This document shows positions 49,503 through 58,534 of a DNA stretch of 64,000 bases, piece by piece. The translations under genes were made by a program, and so were the position numbers. This stretch comes from [Leptolyngbya] sp. JSC-1. Lineage in GTDB: Bacteria; Cyanobacteriota; Cyanobacteriia; Elainellales; Elainellaceae. Position 1 is the stretch's first letter. Every line of letters begins with the position of its first letter. The notes below the pieces were generated by a model. It saw nothing but the letters and a program-made list of their open reading frames with translations, had not been told where the DNA came from and did not search any database. The stretch covers positions 1,746,199 to 1,810,198 of the forward strand of contig KL662191.1 of NCBI GenBank assembly GCA_000733415.1. The letters are read 5' to 3'.

Positions 49503-50945
49503 CTACTCTAACGATCGCTGCAGTTGGGCATTGAAATACTGACGATAAAGGGGACAGCGCGGCGCAGCCTGATTGCCTTGTAGCCGAATCAGCCCCATGC
49601 TTTGCAGCTGGTAGGCTTGCACCGACTCCAGCTGGATCGGCTGAGTGGCACGCATTACCTGACTGAGGGCATGAGTTAAGTCGGAATTGCCGCGAATGCG
49701 CAGCCAACATTCCCGCAGGTGATTGGCGTAGATGCCGGCTTCCGTAGGGGCCGATTGAATCAGATTCTCTAAAGACAAATTAGGATGGCTCTTGAGCGCC
49801 AAAAACGCCAGCTCCAGCAAATAGGGATGTCCTCCCACTAGGTGGATCAGAGGCGTCAGATCAATATCGGCAAGCAGGTGGTGCTGCTGGGCCAGATCGA
49901 GGATCTGACTAGGGTTAAACTCTGGCAGATTCAGTGGAACGCCTATATTGAAAGGAGACTGGTTGATATTGAGCTGAATATAAACATCGGTAGCGTGAAC
50001 AATGCAGAGGCGCAGCTTTTTCCAATTCATCCGCCGCCGCGCTTTTTCATACCATGAGCGCAACAAGCCGAAAAAGTCTTCATAGATCTCTGGATAAGGA
50101 AACAGCAAATCGACATCATCCAGGCAGAGGACGAGCGGGCGATCATCGGCGGCCAACAGATACTCTTCGACATAGCTCGTGCAACTTGCCTTGCTGCCCA
50201 TGCCTGCTTCATCCCAATAGGTCTCGATCTGGTTCGGCATTCCTAATTCGTGGCTGATGTTGATGCAAAACCAGCGTAAAAATCGATCAAGGTCTGAAAA
50301 GTGAGCTTTGCGATCGGCGAGTTCAAAGCTAAGGATGACTGTTCGCAGCGCTTGGCTAGACAGCTGAGCCAGAGTATGTTCCATCAACAATGTTTTGCCC
50401 ATCAGGGCAGGCGCTTTGATGCGAACGAGTGACCCAGGCTGCAGCAGAGTGTCATAGCAGATGGCCTCAATCGGAGGTCGCGCCACGTAGATCGCTGGTT
50501 GCGCGGTTTCCACAATTGTAGAAGGCACTGTAGAAGCTAGGGCTGTAGTAGTCGGTCCTGTAGCAGTCAGGGCCGCAGTGGATGCAGTTTGCTCAGGAGC
50601 ATCGCGATTACCATTCTCTGCAGCTAAAGCCTGATGGTTAGTAGTGTGGACCTGAGGCAGATTCTGGGTCGGATGCTGGATCAGATAGCGTTGCAGTGCC
50701 TCGCGGAAGTCAGTTTTGCTGACGGTTTCGCCTAGGGCTTGACTCAGCGATCGCCACAACTTGTTGCCGACATCGCGCCGCAGATAGCTATCCGAATAGC
50801 CCGACACCTCCGCAATTTGGTCATAAGTAAACCCCTGCCATGCCCCTCGGAGAATTTCAGTTTCAACATCACTCAGGTGCCGTCCCAGACCGTCAAACAG
50901 GGCTTGATCGGCTGTGGCAATTGCGCGTTCCAAATTCAGTTCCAT
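49503..50945 (-). CDS. HTH (vMAP-type) plus AAA-like ATPase protein
   Basis: A 480-residue cytoplasmic protein. Residues 1-95 form a helix-turn-helix-like domain (LSDVETEILRGAWQGFTYDQ and IAEVSGYSDSYLRRDVGNKL) similar to the N-terminal domain of vWA-MoxR-associated proteins. A Thr/Ala-rich linker (100-150) follows, and an AAA-like NTPase with APALMGKTLL (178-187) and PLVLCLDDVD (270-279). The core shares DFFGLLRSWYE and SPFNIG with the neighbouring CHASE2 ATPase, so the two are paralogues. Only 11 bases separate them, implying one transcript. A regulatory or STAND-like switch role is inferred. Confidence 0.85.
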   Translation of the reverse strand: MELNLERAIATADQALFDGLGRHLSDVETEILRGAWQGFTYDQIAEVSGYSDSYLRRDVGNKLWRSLSQALGETVSKTDFREALQRYLIQHPTQNLPQVHTTNHQALAAENGNRDAPEQTASTAALTATGPTTTALASTVPSTIVETAQPAIYVARPPIEAICYDTLLQPGSLVRIKAPALMGKTLLMEHTLAQLSSQALRTVILSFELADRKAHFSDLDRFLRWFCINISHELGMPNQIETYWDEAGMGSKASCTSYVEEYLLAADDRPLVLCLDDVDLLFPYPEIYEDFFGLLRSWYEKARRRMNWKKLRLCIVHATDVYIQLNINQSPFNIGVPLNLPEFNPSQILDLAQQHHLLADIDLTPLIHLVGGHPYLLELAFLALKSHPNLSLENLIQSAPTEAGIYANHLRECWLRIRGNSDLTHALSQVMRATQPIQLESVQAYQLQSMGLIRLQGNQAAPRCPLYRQYFNAQLQRSLE

Positions 50946-51065
50946 AGGGCACCCCCCGACTCACCGTCAGCCTCAAGTCGGCTTCGATAGGCCGATTATA
51001 GAGCGTTTCAGTTATTCAACCTGATACAGATCTGTTAATTAAAATCTGTGACTAGAAACCGATCA

Positions 51066-52436
51066 CTACAAATCTGCGATCAGGCGTGCTTTGCGCAAGA
51101 GAAATTGCAGTACCGTTTCTTCTCGGGTAACAATGTCGGCCCGTCCTTCCATACCGAGCTGCATTTCGCATTGATTGGTGCCTCGCCCCAGCGTTAGTTG
51201 GTCTGGTTTAATCGTCACTTCATAGAATGCGCCCTTCACGCCAGGCTGGGGTTCCGACAGGTCCGAGCCATTGCGATTTTGAGGGGTTGAGGTGTCAGGG
51301 GCGATTGCTGTCACTTCGCCTTTGAGCGTGCCATAGTCAGGATAGGGACAAGCCGCTACTCGCATCTGCGCCTGATGCCCGATTTCAACTTTGCTGATAT
51401 CCTGGGCAGGCACTATTGCTTTCAGCACAAGCGGACTGGCGCTCGGCGCTACCTGGGCAACCGCTTCACCCGGTCGGACAATTTGATTGGAATTGCGTAG
51501 ATTAAGCTGAAACAAAATGCCATCCGCTGGAGCGGTAACGACCGTTCGGTTCAGTTCAACTTCGGTTTGTTGCAGCGATTGGCGATCATTTTCGAGCTGT
51601 TTTTCAACTTCGGCTCGCTGCTGCACCAGAGATTGCTGCTCTTTGTTCAAGGTTGCTAGCGTAGATTCTCCTGCAGCACTTTCCTGCGCAATCTTCTCAC
51701 TCGCGATCGCCACTTCTGCTGAACTAGGGTGAAGCGCCGCCTGGGCCGACTGCAACCGTGCTTTAGCCGCTTCGACTTCCTGCGCTTGCTGGTCAGCGGC
51801 TAGTTGAGCTTCCTCAAATTCGTCTTGGGAGAGGGCACCCGCCTCCGCCACCGGACGGTAGCGATTGCGCCTTGTCTGAGCGGCTCCATAAGCGGCCTCA
51901 GCTGCTCTCAGGGCCGCTGTGGCCTCCTCTACTTCAGCAACGGTGACAATTTGCTGATCGCGGTATTGGCGTTGACGATGAGCCAGTTCCGCCTCCGCAG
52001 AGACAACTGAGCGATGAATGCGATGGGATTCTGCTAAAATCTGGCGATCGACAGCGTGAATCTGAGCATTGAGCTGGGTGAGTTGCAGTTCAGCTTGCTG
52101 AATATTGTTGAGGAGTTGGTTTTTTTGGGTTTGCAAGTGCGAATCATCAATCGTGGCAATAACGTCTCCCTGCTTTACCTGCTGGTTTTCTGCAATCAAA
52201 ATGTCTTGAATCGCGCCTTCAGCCGCCGCCTGGACCACCCGCAATTCACCCGTCGGACGGACAATGGCCTGGGTTCGCACTACCGATTTGTATTTGACAA
52301 CAGCAGACAAGGGAAATGCAAGCGCTACAGTTGCTACGACAAACAGCCCACCAAAATGAATCCAGCGGCTAATTGGCGGCAGGAATTCAGCTTCTTGAAA
52401 CAGAGGTAAGGTTTTAGGAGAATGTTGGCTCAGCAT
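51066..52436 (-). CDS. HlyD-family periplasmic adaptor (type I secretion)
   Basis: About 456 residues from the ATG at 52434-52436 (MLSQHSPKTLPLFQEAEFLP). A membrane helix lies near residues 28-50 (HFGGLFVVATVALAFPLSAV). A lipoyl-like half-motif follows (GELRVVQAAAEGAIQDILIAENQQVKQGD), then a long coiled coil (90-290) and the second lipoyl and beta-barrel parts (TVVTAPADGILFQLNLRNSNQI, ISKVEIGHQAQMRVAACPYP). It links an inner-membrane ABC exporter to an outer-membrane channel. It lies 145 bases after the peptidase-ABC gene on the same strand and is its expected partner. Confidence 0.9.
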   Translation of the reverse strand: MLSQHSPKTLPLFQEAEFLPPISRWIHFGGLFVVATVALAFPLSAVVKYKSVVRTQAIVRPTGELRVVQAAAEGAIQDILIAENQQVKQGDVIATIDDSHLQTQKNQLLNNIQQAELQLTQLNAQIHAVDRQILAESHRIHRSVVSAEAELAHRQRQYRDQQIVTVAEVEEATAALRAAEAAYGAAQTRRNRYRPVAEAGALSQDEFEEAQLAADQQAQEVEAAKARLQSAQAALHPSSAEVAIASEKIAQESAAGESTLATLNKEQQSLVQQRAEVEKQLENDRQSLQQTEVELNRTVVTAPADGILFQLNLRNSNQIVRPGEAVAQVAPSASPLVLKAIVPAQDISKVEIGHQAQMRVAACPYPDYGTLKGEVTAIAPDTSTPQNRNGSDLSEPQPGVKGAFYEVTIKPDQLTLGRGTNQCEMQLGMEGRADIVTREETVLQFLLRKARLIADL

Positions 52437-52580
52437 AGGTTTCGGAAAAATTATACAAGGATGACAAATTTTGAATGATACAATACACGCCAATGTAATC
52501 AATAAATCAACCTGAATAGGAAGAGAAATTAGAATGAGGTGCCAAGCGAGAAATACACCATTGGTGGCAAATAGGATAAA

Positions 52581-54836
52581 TCAACTGTTATAAATCAGCT
52601 TTCCGTTCATTCCATTTGCGCCATTGTTACCGTTAGCCTGGCTAGAAGCTGATTTCAGTGGCTTGACCCACTCAGAGTTGATCAAGGGGGTGGCTTCGCC
52701 CAGAAATTCCAGGTGTTCTCCGGGTTGGTGCATCAACTCTTGAGGAGTGCCATGAATCTTGAGACGGCCTTTTTCGAGCATCACGATCCAGTCGGCTTGA
52801 CGAATCACTTGGGGACGGTGGCTGATCAGAATCGTAGTTTTGCCTTGGCGATGCTTCAGCAGTCGAGTTAATACCTGCGCCTCGCTGACCGGGTCAAGCG
52901 CTCCTGTCGATTCATCCAAAATTAGCACCGGCGGGTTTGTGACCAAGGCACGAGCAATCGCCAAGCGCTGTTTTTGTCCGCCAGAGAGATTAGCGCCAAA
53001 TTCACCCAACACGGTTTGATATTTATCTGGCAGTTCGCTAATAAATTCGTCTGCTCCGACAACCTGACAGGCTTGCACAATTTGGTCAAAGCCGATGTGA
53101 GGATAGCTAAACCGGAAATTGTCGATGATGGAACGGCTCCAGAAATGGGGATCTTGGGGCACTAAGACCACCTGTTGCCGCAGGCACTCCAGCGCCAGAT
53201 CGTGCTGGTTATAGAGTCCGTAGCGAATATTGCCGGTTTGGCTGAAGTACAGTCCGGCCAGTAATTTTGCCAGGGTGCTTTTGCCGCAGCCCGACTTGCC
53301 AATCAGAGCAATGGTTTGGCCTCCGGGAATCGTTAACGAAAAGTCCTGCAGCAGATCAACCCGACCTGTGTGGTGAAAATTGAGCTGGGTGCAGGTGATA
53401 TCGGCATGACCGGAAATTTCTGCCCAGGGTTTTTTCAGATCGCCATCGTCTTCTGGCGTTGCGTCGATCACTTCCTTCAGCCGCTGCACGATAATTTGAG
53501 CCGTAATCATCTCATCGACTAACCCAATCACCGCACCCAAAAAGCCCAGGAAATTACCGCTCATGCCGCTGTAGGCCATTAGCTGACCAATGGACAGGGT
53601 GCCGTCAATCACCAGGTAGCTGCCCAGCCAGAGCAAGCCAATGCTGGTGAAGGTGGAGAGAATTCCCGTAATCGTGCCGCTGTAAAGCCCCAGCTTCATA
53701 GTGCCCCAGCCCAGGTTGGCCAGCCGTCCATAGTTGCTCTGATATTCCTGCCATGCCTGAGGGGTAGCCTGGGTTGTTTTGAGCACCTGCACTCCCCGAA
53801 AGGTTTCCACTAAAAAGCCCTGATTTTCGGTTCCTAAAACAATCATGTTGCGGGTCTTTTGGCGCAGGGCAGGTAGAAACAGCAGATTCACCCCCGTCAC
53901 CAGAATGAAAACCAGAATCGATGCCAGCGTGAGTCGCCAGCTGTAACACAGCATTAATGCTAGCGAGATCATAGCAATGAAGAACTGGCTAGGTAAACCC
54001 AACACAATTTGTGATACCAGGGTGTTGATTGCGTTCACATCAGCGATCCGGCTCACAACTTCGCCACTGCGCCGACTTTCAAAGTAGCTCAGAGGTAGAT
54101 GCAACAGCTTGCGACCATATTCCATGATCAGTCCGAGATGGAGCCGCTGGCTGAAATGACCGATCAGATGTGCCTGCACCAATCCAACGACACTGCGAAA
54201 CAAATTCATGGCAATTACACCAATTGCCACCGTAGTTAGTAATTGAGTATCTCCCCGCACTAACACATCATCGGTAAGCAACTGCATCATTAATGGTGAA
54301 GCCAGAGACAGGAGGCCAACAGCAAAGTTGATGGCAATCGCCTGCCCTAGAATCGTGCGATAGGGCCAAGTGCGGGCTAAAAAACGACCGAACCCGCCTG
54401 CTGAGTCTTCCTCCTGTTGATAAAACCGAGTATCATCGGGCGATAACAACATCATGACGCCGTTGCCCCAACCCGCCATCAACTCTCGCTGGGTCAAGTA
54501 GCGCATCCCGATGGCCGGATCAGCGACCATATACTGCTTGCCCTTTTGCCCATAGAGCACCACCCAATGGTTGCCTTGCCAATGAATGATGGCTGGAAGC
54601 GGCACTTCGCTGAGCCGTTCAATCACCTGTTCGTTTGCTTTGACTTGGCGAGCGTGAAATCCAAACGCTTCGGCTCCTCTGGTCAGACCCAGCAGTGTGG
54701 TTCCTTGGGCACCGGTTCCTACAGCTTCGCGCATCCGACTGATGGCAAATGTACGCCCATAAAATTTGGCGATCGTGGCAAGACAGGCAGCCCCACAGTC
54801 TTCTTCGCTGTGCTGCCGAACAAGAGGATATTTCAT
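52581..54836 (-). CDS. C39 peptidase-containing ABC exporter (PCAT)
   Basis: A 751-residue bifunctional exporter. The N-terminal C39 cysteine peptidase has Gln8 and Cys14 in RQHSEEDCGAACL, His90 in GNHWVVLYG and Asp106 in VADPAIG. It cuts substrate leaders after a double glycine. Six membrane helices follow (about 165-440), then an ABC ATPase with GKSGCGKST, the signature LSGGQKQRLAIARAL, and LILDESTGALDP. It should cleave and export the double-glycine protein encoded 222 bases upstream, using the HlyD adaptor downstream and an outer-membrane channel elsewhere. All catalytic residues are present. Confidence 0.94.
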   Translation of the reverse strand: MKYPLVRQHSEEDCGAACLATIAKFYGRTFAISRMREAVGTGAQGTTLLGLTRGAEAFGFHARQVKANEQVIERLSEVPLPAIIHWQGNHWVVLYGQKGKQYMVADPAIGMRYLTQRELMAGWGNGVMMLLSPDDTRFYQQEEDSAGGFGRFLARTWPYRTILGQAIAINFAVGLLSLASPLMMQLLTDDVLVRGDTQLLTTVAIGVIAMNLFRSVVGLVQAHLIGHFSQRLHLGLIMEYGRKLLHLPLSYFESRRSGEVVSRIADVNAINTLVSQIVLGLPSQFFIAMISLALMLCYSWRLTLASILVFILVTGVNLLFLPALRQKTRNMIVLGTENQGFLVETFRGVQVLKTTQATPQAWQEYQSNYGRLANLGWGTMKLGLYSGTITGILSTFTSIGLLWLGSYLVIDGTLSIGQLMAYSGMSGNFLGFLGAVIGLVDEMITAQIIVQRLKEVIDATPEDDGDLKKPWAEISGHADITCTQLNFHHTGRVDLLQDFSLTIPGGQTIALIGKSGCGKSTLAKLLAGLYFSQTGNIRYGLYNQHDLALECLRQQVVLVPQDPHFWSRSIIDNFRFSYPHIGFDQIVQACQVVGADEFISELPDKYQTVLGEFGANLSGGQKQRLAIARALVTNPPVLILDESTGALDPVSEAQVLTRLLKHRQGKTTILISHRPQVIRQADWIVMLEKGRLKIHGTPQELMHQPGEHLEFLGEATPLINSEWVKPLKSASSQANGNNGANGMNGKLIYNS

Positions 54837-54879
54837 GGTTAGACTAAAAATGGTAGAGGAAATTAGCTTGGCAACCTGC

Positions 54880-55018
54880 TGAGGTACTGTTTGAGGTACC
54901 GTTTGAGGTACTATCCCAACAGGTTACTGAACTTGCAATGGTTAGATATTCAGTGCAATAAAGTAGGTAGACATAATTGGGGCATTTGGAGTTTTCTGAT
55001 TAATCATGCCTACCTACT
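54880..55018 (-). promoter_or_regulatory. Intergenic repeat and long hairpin between the cargo and PCAT genes
   Basis: Three 12-base units of TGAGGTAC type lie at 54880-54915. AGTAGGTAG (54962-54970) and CTACCTACT (55010-55018) form an inverted repeat that extends to about 16 bp with two mismatches, around a loop of about 25-39 bases. In the minus-strand transcript the hairpin follows the cargo gene and is followed by TTTATT, so it may attenuate read-through into the transporter. Confidence 0.5.
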
Positions 55019-55058
55019 GACATTAGGCAGTCAACCTTTACAGGGAGCGAGCAAAGGT

Positions 55059-55460
55059 TTAGAAAGGATCAACTGGATCGACCACGGCGTAGGTTACTTG
55101 ATAGGTAGAACCGCTGCCAGACAAGGTAATGGTTTTGGGACCTTGAGTGCCATTAATGGTAAATCCTCCCATGAAGTCATCACGGCTGAACCAACCATCA
55201 TCGTCATATAAACCTGCAAATGATCCCTTACCAACATTGACTGAAAGGGGCTTATCAAATACCTTGCGACTACCTGCGCTCATGCTACCTTTCCAGACAT
55301 CAGCGCCATCAACTTTCAGAATCGCTTCGTCAGCACCAACGATATCTGCACCCGCCTTAACGCATTGAATCGATTTGATCAGAAGTTGTAGCCCTCCACT
55401 AATTGTAGATCCTTCTTCAGCAGTCAAGTCGGTGAATAGAGCAGTATTAGCGTTAATCAT
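55059..55460 (-). CDS. Double-glycine-leader protein, probable cargo of the adjacent PCAT
   Basis: 133 residues from the ATG at 55458-55460, which has a consensus AAGGAGAG just upstream; the open frame extends further but that part is not coding-like. The leader MINANTALFTDLTAEEGSTISGG fits the double-glycine consensus: L at -12, E at -8, I at -4, G-G at -2 and -1. Cleavage would release a 110-residue mature protein rich in beta-type and Asp segments (GADEAILKVDGADVWKG, LYDDDGWFSRDDFMGG). The D-x-D clusters recall a C2-like, perhaps Ca-binding, fold. It has a single Cys and no lanthipeptide enzymes nearby. Its function is unknown. Confidence 0.8.
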   Translation of the reverse strand: MINANTALFTDLTAEEGSTISGGLQLLIKSIQCVKAGADIVGADEAILKVDGADVWKGSMSAGSRKVFDKPLSVNVGKGSFAGLYDDDGWFSRDDFMGGFTINGTQGPKTITLSGSGSTYQVTYAVVDPVDPF

Positions 55461-56101
55461 TGTTCTCTCCTTAAGTAAATGAAATAAATGAACGTGAATG
55501 TGAACTATATGGAATCCAGACATTGAACAGAAAAAAGAAGTATCAGTAAATTGATATTTTTCTTTTTCTTGTCTTTGTCCGGTGTGAGGCGTGATGTGTG
55601 TTTGTTTCATCGCCCTCACATTTACTACTTTATGGAGAGGTACAATGAATGTCGTTACAGAAAATGTCTGGAGTCCAACTTGATATGTCAGGTGGATAAT
55701 GTCAGGAATGGCGCAATGCCCGATTGTAATCTTGTAGAGCGAAGCTAGAAGCCGACAACGAAAAGCTATCTGGCAATTACAGACCGATGGTAGTCAGACT
55801 CTAGAGAAATTCTATAATTGCCTAAAATTCCCGAACCTGCCGCTTTGCTCTTTCAGTCAGGCTGCTTCTTTTCGCAGATGAAATAAAGCCAAAAAATTGT
55901 CACAAACTGTTGTCACAAACTGTGGCGCTAGCTAGAGCCTCAGCACCAAAGGGTGAGCACTGCAAACCGTAAAGAAAAATTCATCCCTTTGTTAAATAAC
56001 GGCGAAACATAGCGCTAAAATATGACATTCTGCCAATACTTATTAATAATCGAAGACTGGCACACCTTAATTAATTGACCATTATCTTGAGAAGCGTCCC
56101 T
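55461..56101. other. Divergent intergenic region with 13-bp tandem repeat
   Basis: It separates the cargo gene from the DUF6918 gene. TGTCACAAACTGT is repeated exactly twice at 55898-55910 and 55911-55923, a possible operator. The frame at 55551-55748 has no coding signs and is left out. Confidence 0.55.
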
Positions 56102-56533
56102 ATGAGCCTGAGCGATAAAATTAGCGATCAAGCAACCCAAGAGAGTTTAGTGGCAGACTGTGCCAAATTGATTGACGAGCACGTTGCTGCGAAAAGCGGC
56201 ATTTCTGGACTGGCTCTCAAAGCAGCTTACGGTGTAGTCAAAGGCATTGAACCGGGCTATGTCCCAGCCGCAATTCAACGACTGTTGCCAGAAGTGGTTG
56301 CGGTGCTAGATCCGATGTGGGAGGAAGGTGTACAGTCGGGCGATCCAGTGACCTATTTAACCCAAAACCGTGCCCAAACAGCGGATGCCCTGCTCAGCAT
56401 TACTGATGCCAAGATTGAGAAATCCAAGAATGGAGTCGTGCGGGCCTCCTATAATAAGCTCCGCAAGTCAGTCAAAAGTGATGTTGAAGAAGCGGTTCCA
56501 GGTTTGGCTCAAATTCTGGGTGCCCATGTGTAG
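56102..56533 (+). CDS. DUF6918 family protein
   Basis: About 143 residues from the ATG at 56102 (MSLSDKISDQATQESLVADC). It matches a family of small all-helical proteins with VADCAKLIDEHVAAKSGISG, ALKAAYGVVKGIEPGYVPAA and LLPEVVAVLDPMWEEG. No function is known. The phosphatase gene follows on the same strand about 150 bases later. Confidence 0.75.
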   Translation: MSLSDKISDQATQESLVADCAKLIDEHVAAKSGISGLALKAAYGVVKGIEPGYVPAAIQRLLPEVVAVLDPMWEEGVQSGDPVTYLTQNRAQTADALLSITDAKIEKSKNGVVRASYNKLRKSVKSDVEEAVPGLAQILGAHV

Positions 56534-56680
56534 TTTGAATCGTATGTACTCTGCTCTTGTGTAGGCTGATCTGGGCCTGATTTTTGGTCTAATTTTATAG
56601 GCCAAGCCACCGAGGTGGTTAGCCAAAGCGCTACACTGAAGGGGGTTTAAGTTTCTTAAAGCTAGCTACTCCAAATCCCT

Positions 56681-57166
56681 ATGGCATTACCTTACAAGCT
56701 GCTGTTTGTCTGTTTAGGCAATATCTGCCGTTCGCCTTCAGCCGAAGGGATCATGAATCATTTGATCCAGCAGCGGGGCTTGGAAGGGCAAATCATCTGT
56801 GATTCTGCCGGTACGTCTAGCTATCATGTTGGCAGTCCACCGGATCGCCGGATGACCGCCGCCGCCGCTCGCCGAAATATTACCCTATCAGGTCAAGCGC
56901 GTCAGTTTGAGCTATCAGACTTTGAAGCATTTGACCTGATTTTGGCAATGGACAAAGACAATTACGAAAATCTACTCTACCTGGACCGTGAAGGGAAGTA
57001 TCAGCACAAGGTAAAGCTGATGTGCGATTTTTGTACTCAGCACCGTGATCGGGAAGTGCCTGACCCTTACTACGGAGGCGAAGCTGGCTTTAACTATGTA
57101 ATTGATTTGCTGCTCGATGCTTGCGAAGGGTTACTGGCCCATGTGCAGCAGGAGATCAGAGCTTAG
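56681..57166 (+). CDS. Low-molecular-weight protein-tyrosine phosphatase
   Basis: A 161-residue cytoplasmic phosphatase. The P-loop CLGNICRS (residues 11-18, the C-x5-R signature) follows the first strand LLFVC. The general-acid Asp is in VPDPYYGG near residue 126. AMDKDNYENLL is the usual central helix. It dephosphorylates tyrosine on partner proteins such as BY kinases; none is encoded nearby. The length is typical. Confidence 0.92.
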   Translation: MALPYKLLFVCLGNICRSPSAEGIMNHLIQQRGLEGQIICDSAGTSSYHVGSPPDRRMTAAAARRNITLSGQARQFELSDFEAFDLILAMDKDNYENLLYLDREGKYQHKVKLMCDFCTQHRDREVPDPYYGGEAGFNYVIDLLLDACEGLLAHVQQEIRA

Positions 57167-57178
57167 GAGCCGAGCCGC

Positions 57179-58369
57179 CTAATCAACGCGCAACACTAAC
57201 CCCTTTAGGTACAAGCCTTCCGGGTGGTAGATGCTGACAGGGTGATCGGCGGGTTGGGTAAGATAATGCAGAATTCGCGTGGGTCTCCCAGTTTCAATCG
57301 CGGCTGCCATTACCGCACCATTGAAGTACTCTGGAATCACAACCTGCGAACAGGAAAACGTGAACAGCAGGCCGCCGCGCCGCAATTTACTGATTGCAAG
57401 CTGGTTCAGTCGCTTATAGGCCATCACTGCCTGATGCCGCGCCGAGAGATTTTTAGCAAACGCAGGCGGATCGAGCACAATGATGTCGTAGTCAGCATCA
57501 CAGTCTTTCAAGAAGGTAAACACATCGTCGGTAAAAGCGGCGTGATCGCCTGTTGTTGGGTTCAACGCCACGTTATCCTTCGTCCACGCCACTGCCTTGG
57601 CAGAGCTATCTACCGAATGCACCACTCTAGCACCCGCCTGCAGCGCATAGATGGAAAACCCGCCCGAATAACAGAAAGTATTTAGCACTTTCTGATCTTT
57701 GGCGTAGTGGGCCAATAAGGCTCGATGCTCGCGCTGATCGAGAAAGAAGCCAGTTTTTTGCCCCGTCTGCCAATCGACTAAAAAGCGATGTCCAAATTCC
57801 AACACCTCTAGTGGGCCAGATTCGCCTAGTAAGTACTGGTCCTGCCTAGAAGCATCCTGAGAAGCCGCATGGCGAAACAGCAGCGAGGCGCTTTTGTCGT
57901 AAACCGCTTTGAGTGCCGCACCATAGATATGCTGCAAACCCCTGACCAGAACTGAGCGCTGCTCGTACATGCCAATCGAGTGGGCCTGCATGACCGCGAC
58001 ACCGTTGTACCAGTCGATAATTAAGCCAGGAAATCCGTCGCCTTCTGCATTAATCAAGCGATAGCAGTTGGTGGTGGGACTGTTGACTAAACCGAGCTGC
58101 TGCCGGAGTTGATAGGCGGTTTGCAGTTTTTCTAGGAATAGCTGTTCTAGATCGGGGACAGGTGCAAAAGCAAAAATTTTGACAGCAATCGTACCTGTTC
58201 CGTAGTGACCAGTTGCCAAAAACTCTCCTGCATGGCTATACACGTCAACCACTGCCCCTTCCCGCAGTTCGCCTTCGGTTTGCTTGATTGCACCGGAGAA
58301 AATCCAGGGATGAAACCGTTTGACGGCATCAGCTTTGTGTTTATGTAGAACAACGCGAGGAATAGACAT
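57179..58369 (-). CDS. rlmI: Class I SAM-dependent 23S rRNA methyltransferase (RlmI-like)
   Basis: A 396-residue protein. The N-terminal PUA domain covers about 1-80 (VVLHKHKADAVKRFHPWIFS and GAVVDVYSHAGEFLATGHYG). The middle EEHD-like domain has YRLINAEGDGFPGLIIDWYN. The Rossmann domain has VLNTFCYSGGFSIYALQAGA for SAM and YDIIVLDPPAFAKN near 285-298 as the catalytic motif. It methylates a cytosine in 23S rRNA. It converges with the phosphatase gene, 12 bases apart. Confidence 0.9.
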   Translation of the reverse strand: MSIPRVVLHKHKADAVKRFHPWIFSGAIKQTEGELREGAVVDVYSHAGEFLATGHYGTGTIAVKIFAFAPVPDLEQLFLEKLQTAYQLRQQLGLVNSPTTNCYRLINAEGDGFPGLIIDWYNGVAVMQAHSIGMYEQRSVLVRGLQHIYGAALKAVYDKSASLLFRHAASQDASRQDQYLLGESGPLEVLEFGHRFLVDWQTGQKTGFFLDQREHRALLAHYAKDQKVLNTFCYSGGFSIYALQAGARVVHSVDSSAKAVAWTKDNVALNPTTGDHAAFTDDVFTFLKDCDADYDIIVLDPPAFAKNLSARHQAVMAYKRLNQLAISKLRRGGLLFTFSCSQVVIPEYFNGAVMAAAIETGRPTRILHYLTQPADHPVSIYHPEGLYLKGLVLRVD

Positions 58370-58534
58370 AGAAAACCAGCAAAAATCGGCAGCAATGCAG
58401 CAGATGGGCTACTTCATCCTACAGTAGCAACCTGCTATCGCTTGCTGAGCCTGTGTTTATTTAACAGATTTGCTGAATGAGTTGGTGCAGTGGGGGAGGT
58501 GGTTCGGTTGATCTAGCTGATGTGCTCGGCTGGT

